This document shows positions 63,156 through 64,000 of a stretch of 64,000 bases of DNA, piece by piece. This DNA comes from Methylobacter sp. (GTDB lineage: Bacteria > Pseudomonadota > Gammaproteobacteria > Methylococcales > Methylomonadaceae). The position numbers were made by a program, and so were the translations under genes. The notes under the pieces were generated by a model. The model was not told the DNA's origin. It saw nothing but the letters and a program-made list of their open reading frames with translations, and ran no database searches. The first letter of the stretch is position 1. Each line of letters opens with the position of its first letter. Location: positions 40,663 through 104,662 of the forward strand of contig JAPLRU010000066.1 in assembly GCA_026399025.1 (NCBI GenBank). Direction: 5' to 3'.

Positions 63156-64000
63156 TATTTAAAACTCTCTCGCTATTCACTTATAAATTAAAGTCGGCCC
63201 AACCGACAGCTCTCCCTTAACACCATAAGTATTTACACAGATTTTTTGTATTATAAATACAAATAGTTACATAGCGGTCTAACTTCCTCTCCTGCTGGAG
63301 AGGGAGGAGAATCTTTTATATGCCCCTCATCTCAAGCTAATCATGCCGGACAATCCTGTCCCTCAAGGGAGAAGGATCTGGTACTTGTATAGATACTTAT
63401 GGCTTAACACAGTCAGAATCCTGGTCAAAGCCATTAACTTCTTGAATGTTTTTTTGTACGATAACGCAGACCGCGAACCGGGTCCAATCTTTATCTGTTT
63501 CGCTTTCAATTGGCATGCGACAGCGTAAAAAAACATCTTTAAAGAATAATCGAATAAAAACTTAGCGCGGCTTGCTGTGCAAATATTCAATTTGGGTCGG
63601 CAAGTATAAGCTAAAATTCCAAAGCAATTGACTATAGAACGGGATTTATAGAGTCCGAAGTGAATAAAGCGACATCGTTCCCACGCTCCGGCGCTCGTCG
63701 TTATACGCGTCTCAATGCAGGTCGGAATGTGACCATCCAAGCGCGTAGCGCGAGGTAGCGTTTCCGGCGTATTCAGGTGTTTGCCGGAAACACCTGTTTT
63801 CGCTGTCGCTCGACTCGAACCGGCTTATTCCGGCCTACATGACTCTGCGCCTATTTACTCATTCATCCGGACCTGCGCGAAAAGCCGCGTAAACCAGTGA
63901 ATTCAAAAGTTATGTTTGAAATATCGTAACTACTCGCCCCAATTGTTTTCATTACAAAATCAAAAAAAAGCTTGACAGTTTTTTCGCCTTTAAAAAATCA
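63156..64000. other. 845-bp region without a clear gene
   Basis: No supported gene. It contains a degraded CTCTCC/GGGAGA palindrome (about 63290-63375, related to the inner element at 40407-40535), a fragment ATAAAGCGACAT at about 63664-63675, and a hairpin CAGGTGTTT (63774-63782) / AAACACCTG (63788-63796). TTGACA at 63972-63977 could be the -35 of a promoter for a gene beyond the window. Confidence 0.5.

Noticed and set aside
63363..63740. 125-aa minus-strand ORF
   Set aside because: It runs through repeat debris, has no ribosome-binding site and no protein-like features.

Overview
The window reads as chromosome of a gammaproteobacterial (type I) methanotroph of the order Methylococcales; the genus cannot be fixed from sequence alone. 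The basis is an almost complete set of serine-cycle genes: malate dehydrogenase, mtdA, glycerate 2-kinase and glyA on one side, and malate thiokinase (mtkA/mtkB), malyl-CoA lyase, serine-glyoxylate aminotransferase and hydroxypyruvate reductase on the other. They sit beside an ordinary gammaproteobacterial background (rimO, metH, trkAH, fetAB, ssrA).

Layout. 1-4.1 kb: a nuclease-like gene cut by the window edge, rimO, a DUF4258/DUF2283 pair and a FetAB-type ABC transporter. 4.2-9.3 kb: first serine-cycle block (mdh on minus; mtdA, glycerate kinase and glyA on plus). 9.5-9.9 kb: tmRNA gene ssrA. 9.9-15.8 kb: an accessory island directly downstream of ssrA. It holds a BRO-N protein operon, an Ash-like phage-satellite ORF, a SIR2-domain protein, a possible HEPN-like protein, a BrnT/BrnA module, a RelE/Xre module, recurrent short repeats and a 252-bp MITE with a 9-bp target duplication. 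15.8-24.4 kb: two giant exoproteins on minus, a lectin/RTX protein and a TpsA-type haemagglutinin. 24.6-28.8 kb: a glutaredoxin-like gene coupled to metH, and a DUF2970 gene. 28.9-32.4 kb: small membrane and secreted proteins, an HTTM-DCC fusion and two tiny genes (43 and 37 aa). 32.5-35.5 kb: trkH and trkA. 35.5-41.6 kb: second serine-cycle block. 41.7-60.0 kb: a surface-polysaccharide locus (nucleotide-sugar dehydrogenase, three glycosyltransferases, EpsG-like polymerase, asparagine synthase-like amidotransferase, two methyltransferases, acyltransferase, flippase, ABC exporter, nucleotidyltransferase) with a Uma2 gene and an Rpn-type nuclease gene in it. 60.3-63.2 kb: a MotA/MotB-type pair preceded by a cyclic-nucleotide-binding-domain protein. 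63.2-64 kb holds repeat debris.

How it fits together. Glycine and formaldehyde-level C1 units give serine (GlyA). Sga, HprA and glycerate kinase carry serine through hydroxypyruvate and glycerate to 2-phosphoglycerate. Mdh, MtkAB and malyl-CoA lyase make malate, malyl-CoA, then glyoxylate and acetyl-CoA. MtdA feeds the C1 carrier pool. Enolase, PEP carboxylase, fch and ftfL are not in the window.

The most notable signals are: an apparent AUU start codon in a polysaccharide glycosyltransferase; two toxin-first toxin-antitoxin operons whose promoters predict leaderless mRNAs; an uncharacterised SIR2 plus possible HEPN-like neighbourhood with recurrent downstream repeats; two very short membrane/lipoprotein genes with clean expression signals; and nested palindromic repeats scattered between operons.
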